This document shows, one piece after another, positions 1 through 14,974 of a DNA stretch of 64,000 nt; positions within the stretch are counted from its first letter, which is position 1; the number at the start of each line of letters is the position of its first letter. Under the pieces are notes generated by a model, which was given only the letters and a program-made list of their open reading frames with translations, searched no databases and was not told the DNA's origin. Made by a program: the position numbers and the translations under genes. This stretch comes from Brugia malayi (taxonomy: Eukaryota > Nematoda > Chromadorea > Rhabditida > Onchocercidae), in the NCBI RefSeq assembly GCF_000002995.4, contig NW_025062478.1, forward strand, positions 10,598,001 to 10,662,000, given 5' to 3'.

Positions 1-832
1 GAAGAGAGCAAAGAAAACTACTTCGTTTCTTTTTTTTTTTTTTTTTTTTTTCTCGATTTAATTTATCTTTGTCAACTGATCGTATTAACATATTTATCAA
101 ATATCACTCTTATCAGATTTAATTATCAGATTTGCTCTTACAAAAATTATATGATAAATTATTGCTTTTCGAAAGCAAAAAAAAAGAAAAAGTATATGAC
201 TATAGTTGAAAAATTGTATCTAATGGGAAAAATAAACTTTTGCGTTTTCTCAAACTGACCACTAACAAGTGGTCATTTGATAGGCCAGCAAGTGTCACAC
301 AGTTACTTCCTACTTGTTAAAAATGATTGACATACCTGTTGACATGAACACAAAGGTATGATGATAAATCATTTCCTATTTACTTATCATAATCACTAAA
401 TAATCTAGCGTGGGAACTTTTGAAATTATTCAGATAAGGAAAGGTTAAAGGTAAAAAAAGGTTAAAGATAAAAAAAATTTTGTTCGAATCGCTAGAAGAT
501 TTTTTTTTTTTTTTCAGATAAAAGAAAAAAATTGATTAGAATATAGTTGGAAGGGATTTTGGAAGAATTAATTTCAATTTATACCTGTAAAAAATTCTTT
601 GCAAAATAAACATTTCAATTCGTCCTCCATTTTTCATTCAGTAATTAATTGTAACAGAAAATTCTTTTTGTTGATCGTTTTAGTTTATTCGTCGTGCAAT
701 GATGAGTGCATATCAGTTAGTATCCGGAAAATTTTTGATACCGGAACAAAAGATAGCACAGTAAACGGAAAGAGTACCGAATAAATAGAGGTAGTTTAAT
801 TGAAATAACTGAAATATAGAATTGAAATACCG

Positions 833-3152
833 ATGAAAAAAATGGCAGAGGTAGGCACCACTGGTATGTATGTTTTATATGATCGATTCTTAAGATAAGA
901 TTATATAAGCGTTTTCAAAATGATTAATTGCTGCTAGCTTTTGTGTATTTCGATCCTATAAATTGGTAGCAAAAATAGTTCACAAAACTTTCTGTTCTTA
1001 TTTGCCACCTTTGTTTGCAAAAATTTTGCAGTAAAAAATTTCCTTTAATTTTTTTTTTTTTTTTTTTAATGAAATTTTTTCAAAAAAAAAAAACTCGTAA
1101 TATTTACAAGAAGAGTAAAAAGAGAAAAGGATGAAAAAAAAAAGTAAATTTAACTTATGCAATAATGAAATGAAATATCTGAATTAGTAGTCTAAGAAAG
1201 GAAGATAGAAAATCAATCGAAAAAATGGAACATTTATAGTTTATTTATAAAATTAAATTTGAAATTAAAGTTACTAGAAATAATTTATTAAATTTAAATG
1301 TCTCCAATAGAAAAAAAAAATTGATATTTATAAAATTTATGTGACAGAAAAAGGAAAAACTTTTCCCAACTCTTTTACGCCAATAATTAAATAATTAATA
1401 AATAATAATAATAATAGTAATAAAATGATCGATCGATTTTTGTAAGGAATAAAGAGAACAATACTTAATTGAATTATGAATTACTAAGTACGAAGATAAT
1501 AAAATGGGTAAAGTAGCGGGAAGAAAAAAGAACAAAGGAGTAATTAGCATAGATATGTTTCAACTGTTTCTGAAGGTCAACAATACAAACTAAAATTCCA
1601 CTAACTTTCTCCCTCCATCCCTCCCATTTTCTTTCTTCTTACTTTTCATTTCATTTACCCGCTCATTACCCGTATTCATTCTCTCCTCCCCCAAATTGTT
1701 ATAGTTTAATTTATAATAAACAAATTTATTGCTAATAAGAAAATAGCAGAACAAAATAAAAGCTTAGAGAAAGGAAAAGTAAGGAGGTGAAAAATCGGAA
1801 GATTAAGGAGAAAGAAGCATTTTATTATTGACAACAACAGGTTTACCCTTCCGTTTCTCTTTTGCTCGAACAATTTGCCAAAAAAAAAAAAAAAAAAGAG
1901 GGAGAGAGAGAGAAAAAGAAAAAAAGAAAAAAAAAAGTGAAATTTATTACTCTTTGAGGAATTTATCCAACATACTAATTGCATTCTGAAATTAATTTAA
2001 GAACGAATTAATTGCTTTGACTTTCAATAAAAGTGTTCTCTCTCTCTTTTTTTTTTGCTATTTCCAATAATACAATAATAGTTTATGCATGAAATTTTAA
2101 TTTGTTTTAAGCAACGAATAATTGAAATTATAAATTTCATTTTAAGAATTCTTTTTTTTTTTTTTTTTTAAAACGAAAGCTTAGAAATGACAATAATTTT
2201 TCAGTAATTGATTGTAACATTTATCATAGTATCAATTTAAAATACATTGAAAATTTCAAATAATTTCAAATGGATATTCTAAAATATGTTGGCTCGTTAT
2301 TTATAAGGCTAGGCTAGTTTTCAATGCAAAGGAAATGCATATAAGTAAAAAACCAATAAGCAGTAGTAATTTGCAAAATTTCTTCCGCAATTTATAAATT
2401 TGGAAAAATTGCAAACTGCAAGCAAATTACTAAATTTTAATGAATTTGATTTCAAATGAAAGAAATTATAAGTACAGAAACTAAAAGTTTTAATTGCTCA
2501 TTCAACTAAATTCATTTTTAGATAAACAAATATTTTTAAATTATTTTTCATTCTACTAATTTTTGTCTTTCACTCACTCAAATAAATTTTTAATATTTAT
2601 CCATTTGGTTGAAATTATAAATATTTAATAATGATGCATCACAATTTTTACTCATATTAACACATAAAATAGCTATTGCAGGACTAAACATTTTTTTTTT
2701 ATTAAATTTTAAATTAAAAACGAAAAGAAAAAAAAATATAAAGTTTATATCAATTCAACAAAATAATCAAGAAGAGAGCAAAAAAAAAAAAAAAAAAAAA
2801 AAGAGAGAGAGAGAGCATCCATTATTTCCCTTTGAATGATTTTAATATATAAAAAAGAACCTAGGCCATTATTTTCTTCTTGGCTCTTTTTTCATTCTAT
2901 AAAGGAAATCAATTGACGTTATTTTGATATTTACTCATTCATTCAGTTACAATGAATTAATATATATTTTTATTTCTAACATTTCTAAATAATTTATTTC
3001 GTTTTTTTGTTTTTCAAATAAAATATACTTTTTTTTTTTTTCAAATTTTCACAAATTATAATATTTACTGAGAATTACCATCAATGGATGATATATTTTA
3101 GGTTTGAAGGGTACCGCAGGTGTTCATGACATACCGTTCAGCTCAAATTAAT
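833..3152 (+). other. Possible tiny two-exon gene, low confidence
   Basis: Two short patches join in phase. Positions 833-863 read from an ATG (MKKMAEVGTT plus one base) up to a GTATGT donor. A TTTTAG acceptor near 3100 is followed by LKGTAGVHDIPFSSN and a stop codon. The product would be only about 26 residues and the intron 2.2 kb, so this may be chance or a fragment of a larger gene. No family was recognised. A second possible start exon (323-355, MIDIPVDMNTK before GTATGA) and an acceptor-led frame at 684-764 lie just upstream. Confidence 0.15.
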
Positions 3153-6100
3153 TATCTGAATATAAGCGGATAATGCATATTTATTAATCCAAGATAATTT
3201 GACGATGATTTGATGCCCGAAAATATATATGAAATGAATGAAGTAGCAAAATCACATAGAAATATTATAAACAAGATTATCTGCTGTCTCATATCATGAA
3301 TATTTGTCACACATATTGTACTTGATGATATCAATGAGAGCGCATTTGTCAAAAGTAATCATTAAACGATTATCTCTAATCTAATTTTATATAAAAAATA
3401 ATAAACTAATTTTTGAATTAATACTAGTTGATAGTCTTTTTTTGTTTTTTAATTCAATATTAATTATTCAAATATATGATATAAACTATTAATTTCTATT
3501 CGAAATTAGTTAATCACTTTCAATCATTCGAAATAAGAATTGAAAAATTGAATAAACAATAAATTTAGATTGGTTAATGAGCATAAATGAAATGATTAGA
3601 TTAAGTGTGTGTCATTTGTCAATTGATCTAAACCAATATAAATAAAAAGTATTTATGCTATAATCATTTTACCAAAATGAACATGTGTTAATTTTAAATT
3701 AATTTGGTTTAAAAAAGAAAAAACTTTTAACTAAATGATCAATTGTGTTAGAGATTTTTTGAATGTAGTAGAAAACATGGCGTTAAAGAAAATAATCTCT
3801 GAAATTTACAAATAATTTGTTGGGACATTTTCGATATGATTGATAGTAGTAGCAATGAGATTTAGCTATTTGTATAATACATAGTAAATAGAAGTAAGTA
3901 AGAATGAAAAGAAAAGAAAATCGTTTCATTTTTCTTTTTTCTTTCTTTCTTTCATTCATTCACTTTTTTTTTTCCTTCATTCTTCTCAAACTATTAGCCA
4001 TTTTGAAAATTTGAATTTCGTAAAATTTATCGTTCATTTTTATAAACTTCCGTTCTTTCTTCCGGTGCTTTAGTTGATGCTATATCAAATGATTCAATTT
4101 ATAGCTTTTTTTTTTTTTTTTTGAACAAATTTATCACCGTAATGAAGTTTTTTTTTTTTTAAAGGAAATTTAATATTTTAAAATGAAGATTATTAAATGT
4201 AAAATAAACAATTGTTATATCCTGGAAAAAAAAAAAAAAAAAACTTATGAAAACTAGAGAAATAAAAAGATTAGAAATTAAACTTAAACTTCTATTTTTA
4301 CCTCTCTCTCTCTCTCTCCCTCGCTTTCTCTGTTTTGTCTTTCTTCAGATTTTAATCTCTTCTTAATCAGCATTGAATCTCCTTTAAGTCAAATAAACAT
4401 TTTAGTGGAAATAAAAAAAAAAAAACAATAATAATAACAAAACCACTTTAATAATCAAATGCTCTATTTACAAAATAACTTTTCTTTTTTCTTTTCTTTA
4501 AGGATAGAATGAAATGAAATGAAAAATTGAAGAGAAACGGAAGAATTCGGAAGAAAAAAATGAAGAGAAACGGAAAAGTTTGAACAAGAAAAAAATGAAG
4601 TGAACATTCTCGAAAAGCACTTTTTTTTTTTTTTTTTTTTCAATTGAACAATCAAATGCTAAACGTTTAATTATGAATTAGTAGCGGTGGTAAGGAAAGA
4701 AGCATTTTAGGAAAATAAAAATTATTTTTTATTTATTTATTTATTTTCTTTTTTCTCATTTAACATTTACGGAAATAGAAACATTCCAGTTTTTACAACA
4801 TTTACTGATTGTCGAAAAACAGAATGATGAATTAAAAGAAGAAAATAAATAGCCTTTTGTTAGATGCAGAAATATTTTCTAATTTCAGATATTTCTTTTC
4901 TCATAATAGCAACTAAATTAGAAGAAAAATTATAAGGCATACAAATTTTACTAGCAAAAATCATTTTAAATAAATTTGCATAACAATGCCTATTCATAAT
5001 TTATAACAATATTTAAGAATTTTCATTTTCTCTTGATTGTTAAAATATAAAAACTAATTTTAAAGTTGCATTATCAGTATTTGAAAACAATAATTTGTAT
5101 ACTTATATTATATTAGAAAAGATATTTTGCATATTTGTATCAATGTCACATTGATGATATCAGAAAACATCATATTATGTCATATCATATCATATCATAT
5201 CACATCTTATCAGAAAAAGACCTTTCATTTCTTCATATCATTCAAAATCTGAAATACTTTAGTAGTTGGTAGTACAACTGAAACTTAAGAAATGTTAAAC
5301 ATTTTTAGTGCAATTCCTTTTTATTGTGTGGAATCATTTCTCAAAACTTAAAAACTTTTTTTTTTTTTAAATTGTCTTCAATTTTTCCTGCTCACACTAT
5401 CATTCACATACCTATCATTTTTCAGGAATTCGAAAGATTTTTTATTTTTATTTTTTTTGATGCATTACAATTTAATGTTATAAACATTCACTAATTCTTT
5501 CTCATATTTGTTGCAACTAATGCATATTAACGTGACTGTTCACGTATTGACGTGCTTTTCAAGCGTAACTTCTATCATTTTACTTGTTAGTTCATAATTT
5601 TTATTTTTGAATGCATTAGTAAAACGTTGTGAAAAAAAAACTAAAGCTTAACATTTTGCTTTTAAAAGCTTAATATTAAATGAAGTTCATTTCACCTTCC
5701 AAAAAATCAAGCAAAAAAAAAAAAAGGAAAAAGAAAAGAAAAACAAAATTATAATTAGCCATAAAAATAGATAAATGAATAATAAAGTGGGAAGAGGAGT
5801 GAAGAGTAAAACTTTTGAATTATTTAACTGACCAAAATAGTTTTAGCAGAAAATGAAAACAACATCTATCATTTATTGCTAAAAATTGTTTAAAAGAGAG
5901 AGCAAAAAAAAAAAAAAAAACTATCAAATTTTCTACAATTGCAGTTTCCATTTGCCTACTCGCACTTTCCCGAATTGCAATGTCACATATAAATCTATTT
6001 AAAAAAAAAAAAAAGTTAAATGTTCCCATAATTTTAATCTAAATGGATATTTGATAATTTCAATAGGTCTAAAGTACAAATCAGAATTAGTCGTCCCCTT

Positions 6101-6581
6101 TCAATTGTTGGAATTACGAATAGTTCAGATGATAATGATAAGATAACAATTTTATCAGTTTATTTTATCGAAACAGCATTTCAAACTGAACGTGGAAAGA
6201 TTTACAGAATGCATATTAGAAAAGAGAAGAGATTGTTGTTAATTGAGAAAAAGATGAATGATAAGTAACAGTTGATCAAAGTGATGCAATTTGAATGGAA
6301 TGATTGATCAAAGTGATATAAACGAAATGAAATAATCGTTGTAATATTGTATGCTTGAGGCGTATTTAATATTTGTAGAAAGTGATTACATGGAGAATTT
6401 AGGAAAAGATGGAAGTTTACTTCTAATTAAAACTGTAACAGAATGCAAAAAAAAAAAGTCTCCTTTTCAATCATTATTTGAGAAATCAAAATTTCAAATA
6501 TAAATGAATATTTGCTGTGTGTTACACAGACATCCGCACATACATACATACATACATACACATACATATCAGAAATAACAG

Positions 6582-6692
6582 CAATGTACGACAAAGGAAC
6601 GTAGTGAACAAAGCAGAGATGAAGATGAGAGGGTGAATTTGCCCCGGAAGAATGATTTAAAGCGTTGTCCAGTGGAAAAGGTTCAAAGCTAG
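6582..6692 (+). other. Candidate isolated exon or noncoding element
   Basis: An island of complex sequence inside the desert. After an AACAG acceptor at 6581 a frame runs to a TAG at 6690-6692 and encodes a polar, charged peptide containing SRDEDERVNLPRKND. The opposite strand is also open through the same patch. The TAG lies in an 8-bp inverted repeat (TTCAAAGC-TAG-GCTTTGAA, 6683-6701) that could form a hairpin. It may be an exon of a gene with long introns, a pseudogene scrap or a conserved noncoding element. Confidence 0.2.
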
Positions 6693-9600
6693 GCTTTGAA
6701 GCTTAATGCTTGAGCTAACATATGGACCCCAGAGAAGCTTTTCCCTCTAATTTGTCACTCACCGCTCCTTTTTTCTTTTTTTATTTTTTATTTTTTGTAA
6801 AAAATGCTTCACTTCAATAAAGCTTCCATTAAAAATTAATTCATCATTTGAATGAATGATTTCTTATTTTATGTCATATGGAGAAAAAAAAAAAACGATA
6901 AAGTTGATAAAGGCAAGTTTATGCTACAAGCATGCGACATTAAAGGTACCATTTGAAATCCACTGAGATTTGAATAGCAATTATTTCTGAATCAATCATT
7001 TTCATTTCAAAATTTAATCCTAGAAATTTCTGTTTAAGCATTTTTTTTTTTTTTCTGCAATAACTTTACTCATGAATTTATCATACTTATTTCATTTCCA
7101 GTTTATTTCATTTTCATTAAAATGCATCGATAACTCCTAGAACTTTTCTTTTTTTTTCAGGTTTTACTGAAATATTTGTTAGAAATTTTGAAGCAACGAT
7201 TAACTTTCAATTGAAAATTCGCCAATTTTGGAAATAATTCTTGAATTAGTGGGAGAATTCTAACAAAAAAATAAATTTTAACACCAAATGAAACTATCTA
7301 TTATGTAAATAGATCACAATATTATGAATAATAATAATCAATTATTTTATGCTTGATAATGTAATGTATTACACAGAGTTATATCAAAGTATAGAAATGA
7401 AATTAGATTGAAGCATTGAAATTTCTCCAAAATATTTAATTTCAGTCACGATTTAAAAAATTGAATAATAATAAACAACATTTAGCTTAGTAAAAAAAGG
7501 AGAGAGAGAGAGAGAGAGAAGCTTATGTTTTTTTTTTTTTTTTTTTAATCACACATCAAGAAAGTAAACAAGTTTGTGTTTTATTCGTCCTTCAAGTAGC
7601 AACTAATTAATATGAAATTGAAGTACATCAAAATTCTTCTTTCTTTTTTTTTCTTTTATTTTTCTCAAATGAACATCATACTGAAAATTATTGAATAACT
7701 TTTTTTTTTCTTTTACAATAAATATTATGCATAAATAACAACAACAACAGCAATAATAGCAACAACAATAACAACATAACATCTTACTATCACTACTTTT
7801 TGCTGTAACAAAAAGCAACAACAACAACAACTACAACTAATTCAGTCTGATCTTTTTCCTGCAAATGAAAGGTGGATGGGTGGGTGTGGTGATGAAGTAT
7901 GATGATGGGAATTTGAAATTGTTGGAAGGAAGAGGAGATAATGGGACAACAGCTGCCTTTTCATTGCATGTCGTTTTCCTTGTTGTTTATATGTATATTT
8001 GTTTTGACTACAATTACAATTACAATTCTTGTTTGATCTTATTAACTAAGCATTCATCTTTTAGCACATCCTTATTAACACACTAATTCTTCACATTTAA
8101 ATAAAAAATTAATTGGCGGAAAAATTGCGTAAAAATTTGTTGAAATTTTTGTATCCAATAATTTGAATAAAAACAAGTGAAAAATGATGAAAAATTTTTT
8201 CAAAGAATATTGATATAATGAAATAATGTAAGTGATTTTCATCTTTTAATTAAATTATTCAATATCTAATTTAATCAAATTATTGAAATAATTTTTATTG
8301 TATATATGAATAGTTTAATATACACTTATTGCTTATCACTTTCTAATTTAATGTTAGCCGGAAATTTGATAAATTATGCCATGAATAGTGTAAGTATTAA
8401 TTCATTTAATATGATGAATGAAATGGAAATGAAGAATGTATAAATAATTCACTAACAAATATTTTAGAGTTTTATGATAATGATGATAAAGTATGAAAAA
8501 TGATAAAGGATAAATCTGATTGATAATTGATATAATAAATTAAATGATTTAAATAGCTAAAAATTGTTGGTACGATTTGTTTTATGAATGTGTGAAAAAG
8601 AGATGAAAGAAGTTGAACAGTGAGAAGAAATGATTTAATTTCATTTGAAAGTAACGAATCGTAAATTTTGTTTGGTAATCATTCTCGATAATTGTCATTG
8701 TTGTGATACAATCATTTCTAACAATTGTCATTGTTACTACTACTATTGTTACTGTTATTGTTGTGTTAAAAAATAAAAAAAAAAATAAAAGAAAAACATT
8801 AACATTTTATTAATTTATAATGTACAATTGTTATTTCTTTTAGCTGTAATATTTTATCAGTAATTGAAAATACTGAAAATGAAGAGATAAGAGTAATATG
8901 ATAATAAGATTAGAGAGAAATTAAAAATAACTGAAGCAGTTATGAATTATTTTGATATGATATCTGAATAATATAAAAAATATTTTTAAAAAAAAATAAA
9001 AAAATAAAATATAAAAAGGTAAAATGAATTTTAAAAAAAAAAATAAAATATAAAATGTAAAAAATAAAATAAAATTAATTTTAAAGCAATTTGCAACTTT
9101 AGACATTTTAAATACAGCTCAGAAATTATTTTTTTAAAAATTTATTTTACTGCTAATCCTTTTTAATTTTTCAATTACAATCTCTTATCATTTAATGAAA
9201 GTAAAAATTGGACAAAAAAAAAAAAAAAAAAACGAAATGAAAAGAAATGAAAAAATAAATTTAAAAAGTTTTCAATCGTTTAACATTGATCATTAACACT
9301 TACTGATAATAATTAATGATTAATCATTACTTTTCGATCTATCAGATCAAATGTTATCATTAGTGATCAGCGATGATCTGTTCACAGCAATGAAAAGCAT
9401 AATTGCATTAACTAAATTGAAATAATTTATTTCAAAAGGATTTAAAAAAAAAAAGAAGACTCTATAGATAAAAGTCTACAATCAATTATGCTAATAAACA
9501 ATACTTAGAAATTGCAGTGGAAAGTTGTTAAAATTCCTTTTAGCTTTAATTATTGCTTATTAATAAGCTAGAAATTGTTTGTTTAAAAGAAAAAATAAAT

Positions 9601-10378
9601 AAATAAACAAATAAAAAGAGAGAATTATGATTTGAGTCACATATGAACAACTGTCTAAATTGTTAAAAGTTGTTCAGCTAACATAAACAACTGTCAATTA
9701 TTATATTTCATATGAGATAAGATCGAACAACAAAATGATAGTTTTACTAAATTATAAAATGTTAAACATCAAATAGATTTTATTTGACTTAACTTTTTTT
9801 TCTTTTTTTTTTTTCTTATAAATTTTCATAAAAATTTTCATCGGAAAAGAAGTGACAATTTTTTATATAAATATAAATAGAAAGAAAAAAAAAGTTTTTA
9901 ACTTTTTTAATAATTTGAATAAATTTTTCAGTTTTTTTTCTTCCTTTCTTGGAAGATAGAAGAATGAAAGGAATTGCATAAAAATATTTCTGAAGAAGAA
10001 AAGAAAAAAATGAAATGAAAAATAAAAAATGCAGCACCAAATAAGTTCAAATTCAAATAGCAACAAAAAAAAAAAAAGAAAAGAAGAAAAGAAGAAGCAG
10101 AAATTTTCACAAGGCAAAATATAAAGCTGAAATTTTTCTAATCTTCAAAATTTGAAGTTTTTTTTTTTTTTAAATTGGGTATTAGCGATAAATAAGAAGG
10201 CAAAAGGAAAGTAAAAGAATTAAATGTTAAAATTTAAAATAACAATGAAGCATAGATGAAAGCGATGTATTTGAGGATAGGCTAATGAAATTTTGTCAGC
10301 TAAATGAGTATGCTGATAAATTCGAGTGATAAGGAATGAAAAATGAGGAAATAATGATAATGTTTAGATCACTTTTTT

Positions 10379-10493
10379 CAAACAAACAAACAGCAACACA
10401 ACAACAACAAACAAACAAACAACAACAACAAACAAACAAACAAACAAACAAACAACACAACAACAAACAAACAAACGACAAACAACAAACAAA
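10379..10493. repeat. AAC/AAAC simple repeat
   Basis: About 115 bp of mixed CAA and CAAA units. It makes artificial Cys/Val/Leu frames on the minus strand. Confidence 0.9.
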
Positions 10494-10629
10494 TAATCTG
10501 CACTAATTTTTTCTAATTTAAATTTGATAAATTTTAAGAATAATTGCTGGGCTATTTTTTGCCGCACGAAAAGAGCGCTGCTGAGAGATTATTAAATGAC
10601 TTTGGCAATGCTTAGAATAGATGGAACAG

Positions 10630-10675
10630 GTGCGTGTGTGTGCGTGCGTGTATGTGTGCGTGTATGTGTATGTAT

Positions 10676-10721
<46 letters not shown>

Positions 10722-10724
10722 ATA
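10630..10724. repeat. TG dinucleotide microsatellite
   Basis: About 95 bp of (TG)n with TGCG and TATG interruptions at the 5' end and an uninterrupted core. Translations in both directions (Cys-Val or Thr-His runs) are artefacts. Confidence 0.95.
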
Positions 10725-13700
10725 CACCTCCTTATCATCTTTCTCATACTGTTTATAATATTTATAATTCTAAGAACAGTTGATAGATTATTGATATAAT
10801 TAGCTATAATCTAATTTAAATTATCAGTGATAAATTGAAATTAATTTAAATTATACGATAAAATGACCAATTTAAATAAATAAAGTAAAATAGCAGTATA
10901 AATACAAATACTAATTTGTGGACAAACTAGCTTATATCCATATTTTAATTCTTATAAAAAAATTTTAGTTTGCTTAGGTTAGGAATAAGTAAAGTTAAAA
11001 ATGATAGAATAGTTAGTTTAAATTCAGGCAAAAAGTTAAGATTAGTATTTGAAAACGTGAAAAATTCAGTTGAAATAAATTTTTTTTTTTTTTTTGAAAA
11101 ACTTTTTATGTACGAGGATATGATGATAAGAGAGAGAAAATGATTCTGCAATATTAAAATAATCTAATTTTATGATTTAAATAACATTCTGAATCGTCGC
11201 AGTCCATTTCCATCATATTTTAGGTTATCGTTGAGAGGAAGAATCATAAATTTTGATCTGATAATGTAGTTAAATTTAAAATGATTGAATAGAAATTCCG
11301 GTATTTTCATTCCTTTTTCTCTTCCTGTTTTTTTTTTTTTTTTTTCCTTTTTTCTCGTGTAATTGTCAATTACAAAAGTTGTCAATCAATTATTTGTCAT
11401 CACACCTTTTTAAGTGCTTAATTATTTATTCAATATCAATTAATGATGGATTTGGCAGTAGGTAGAATACATTCATTTTTTTTTTTTTTGGATTACTTTC
11501 ATTCATTTGCGATTGCTATACATTAATCCAAAATGTCAACAAAAATAAATCAATCAATCAGATCAAAATGAGCCGTAAAAAAAAAAAATAAATAAAATAA
11601 AATAAATAAATAAAATTTCATTGTGCCCTATATTAGTGATTGTACATTAGAGACAGGTAGGAGTTTTCCCAAAAAAAAAAAACATTTAACTTTTTTATAT
11701 TTTTTGGAAAATAGTTTCTATTATTATTGAGAATAAAAGTGTGAAATGTTAATTAATCATTTATTAATTATTGTCTCATAAGGTATGCTACTATAAATTA
11801 AGAATATTTTACTTTGGGTAAAGAAATATTCGATCGAGTAAATAAGATCAAAGAAAAAAAAAAAAAAAAGAGGATAATAAACATTTATCTAATACACTTT
11901 TACATAAATCAAAACATAAATGAATCGATTAAATGAATTTTTGTCTTTTTTTTTATTGCTATTTTTGTTATTTATCAAATTCATTTATTTGTTTATTATC
12001 GATCGAGAAAGTATCAAATGACGTAACAATAAACAATAAAAATGGCAATTGTTGTAGTGTTAGTATCAAATAACAACTGCTTATTATCCATTAACAGTTG
12101 ATAATCTTTCTATTTAACTTAGTCAAGTAAACAAGTAAATTTGTCGATAAATGAATGAATGAAAACATTTCAATAATTTAATAAATTATATAATTTTCAA
12201 TAACAATATGAAATTTGTAAAATTTAATCAAACAAATTATTAATTCGTTGACATCTACCAGTACTAAAATTCAGGAATGATAATTAATAATACATAGTAA
12301 TTACTGAATTTTTTAACAAAAGACAATATATTCATTACATTTCTGTTTTCCCATTTTTTTTTTTTTTTTTATTTTGATGAATAAATAAAAATAAATAATT
12401 TCCGCTTCTTAGTTTACAAAAAAACAAAAACATATTAAATATTATATCTATTTAAATACTAAATTTAATATACCAAATTAATGTTTTTCATTACGAATAG
12501 CTATAGCTAATTGGTATAATGTTATCAGCATAAAGTTAGCCCATAACTAGGAAAAGTAAGTATAAATGAGGTATTGTCTGTCAAGCTGATTATTGAATGT
12601 TAAAAAATTGAAATTCACTCGTTCAACGTTTTATATTCCCATTATGTAAATAAGCAATTTAAAGTAAGAATTTAAATCAGAGTTTTAAATAATATATTAA
12701 AGCTTGATTGAAAACAAATACCATATTATATATTATATATATATTTATTTATTTATTTATTTATTTATATATGTATACTTATATATTTATAATATGAGTT
12801 TTTAAAATGTTATTTTTTTTAATGATTTTTATAAATTAAACTAATTTCATTTTTTTTATAGAAATGTTTCAATTTGAATTTTTTGTTCATTTATTTGTAA
12901 AAGTTATTTAATTTTATTTACAGTAGTGAAAAATTTAATCATTTTTTTAACATTTTTTATATTACATTCTTAATCAATTGTTGCATGTGTAAAAATATAA
13001 AAAGTCAAAAAGTGATTACATTTTCCATCAATTTTTATCAAATATACCATAAAACTTACTAAAAATATTTTTACAAAAAATTATTTCAATTTGTTATTTA
13101 AAATTCAAATTGGCGACATTTGTCATTGCATAAATAGTAGTGAAAACAATCGCAAATTTTATTATTTGCAATAGTAAAAAGGTTATTATTTTATATTTTT
13201 ATTTTATTAAATATTATTAAACAAATTTTTGAAATAATAATAAGCCAAAAGCATACGTTTACATTATTTTTTAACAAATTAAAAAATTGAAATTATTGTC
13301 GAAATGTATGGGAAATGAGTTTAGAAAGAATTTCTGATAAAATATCTTTGTTTCTTCTTTCTTTTTTTTTTTTTTTTTTTTTTTCACTATTGAAAAATGT
13401 GAAATGTTTAACAGAAGCAGATGTTTGAGTAGTAGGTAATATCTTTTGTAGAGATTTTTTTTTTTTTTTCTTGAGCATTTCAAAAATTCAAATATTAAAA
13501 GCTAATTTAAACAAACAATGTGCACTGATGGCGCAAATGGGTTAGCCAATAAATGTGATAATGAAACGTTGACATTCATCATTCTCTGTTTTTTTTTTTT
13601 TTATCTTTGTGAATTTATTGATCGTCCTGAATTCTAAATTAAACTCTTATGTAGATAAAATTTTATGAAATGAATTTTTAAAATTATTAACCATGTCAAC

Positions 13701-14974
13701 ATAGTGCCTTTTAAATTAAATTAAATTAAATTTTTGAAATGACCAATTAATCAAATTTTTCTTCCTCAATCAACAAAATAAAATTCGGAATTTTTTTTTT
13801 TTTAAAAATGTAAAAAAAAAAATATCGATAAACTGTGAGAAGATTAAATGATTGCTATAATTTTCATCGAATTTAATTACTACAACAATGTTTTGTTGTT
13901 TTATTTTGATATTAAATGTAACATTTCGAATTAATAGAATTGTGATTTAATCCTAATTAAATTACATGGAAAAAGTGATGAAACAGCTGACGAAAGAAGT
14001 GTAAATGGCATAAAATAGATGGATCAAAACGGATTGTTTACTAAATTTCAATTGCTAGTTTGAATTAATGCATAAATTTTATAATAATTAAAAACAATTC
14101 ATTGAAATGATAAACATCAATAAGGGAAGGATAAAAAAGTTATTTTTAGTAAACATTTCTTTGAGTAATCACTGTAATTTCTTTGAATAATTACTAAATG
14201 TCATAAAAAGAAATTTTATTTTATTCAAATATTTTGCTGAAAAAAAATACAATTAAGAATTAAATTGATATATTTACATTTAAATTGATTGTAATAAAAA
14301 TATTACTTATTGAATGAAGGAAAATTTGCAATTAAAAACTAACTTTTTATTAGTCCTTCTCTCTCTCTCTCTCTTCTTTCTTTCAACTTGTAATAAAAAA
14401 AAAAGAAAAAAACTGTAATTTGAGATAATTTCAGTGGAAATAAAAAAGTTTACTTTAATTCAACAAAAGTTAAAAGTTTACATTCATTGGAGAAATAATG
14501 AAAGATGAATTTTGTTAGCTGAAATTTGCATATACAAAGCAAAAAATATCACATAGTATATTTACTTTTTCTTATTGGCGCTAAGAGTAATAAATTTTTC
14601 TTTATTTTCTTTTTTTTTTTTTTTTCCTTTCTTTTCTTTGCATATATCTCTCATAGACTTAATCTAATCTTTTTTGTTCAATCAATGAAATTAATGTGCT
14701 CGTATAAATGGTTAATGGGACATTTGTGAATGTCCTATTTTGGATGGAATACACTGTAATTACTTATTATACTTATCATACTTTCATCTTATAAATAATA
14801 AAATTTGAACAGAAATATTTGATATATTCCATCTCGTCGTGTTATTTTCACTTTTGCTTCATCAAAACTTTGAAATGAGAATAAAAATTGATTAAATGTA
14901 CGATAATGTTTTCATTTTCAAACTTTGTCATTGCTTCATTTTCTCTTCTTTTGCAACGAGAGAAAATATTAATT

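Noticed and set aside
482..495. GTTCGAATC, resembling a tRNA T-loop
   Set aside because: No acceptor stem, anticodon arm or D-arm fits around it.
10296..10799. Cys/Val and Thr/His-rich frames on both strands
   Set aside because: Products of CAA/CAAA and TG microsatellites.
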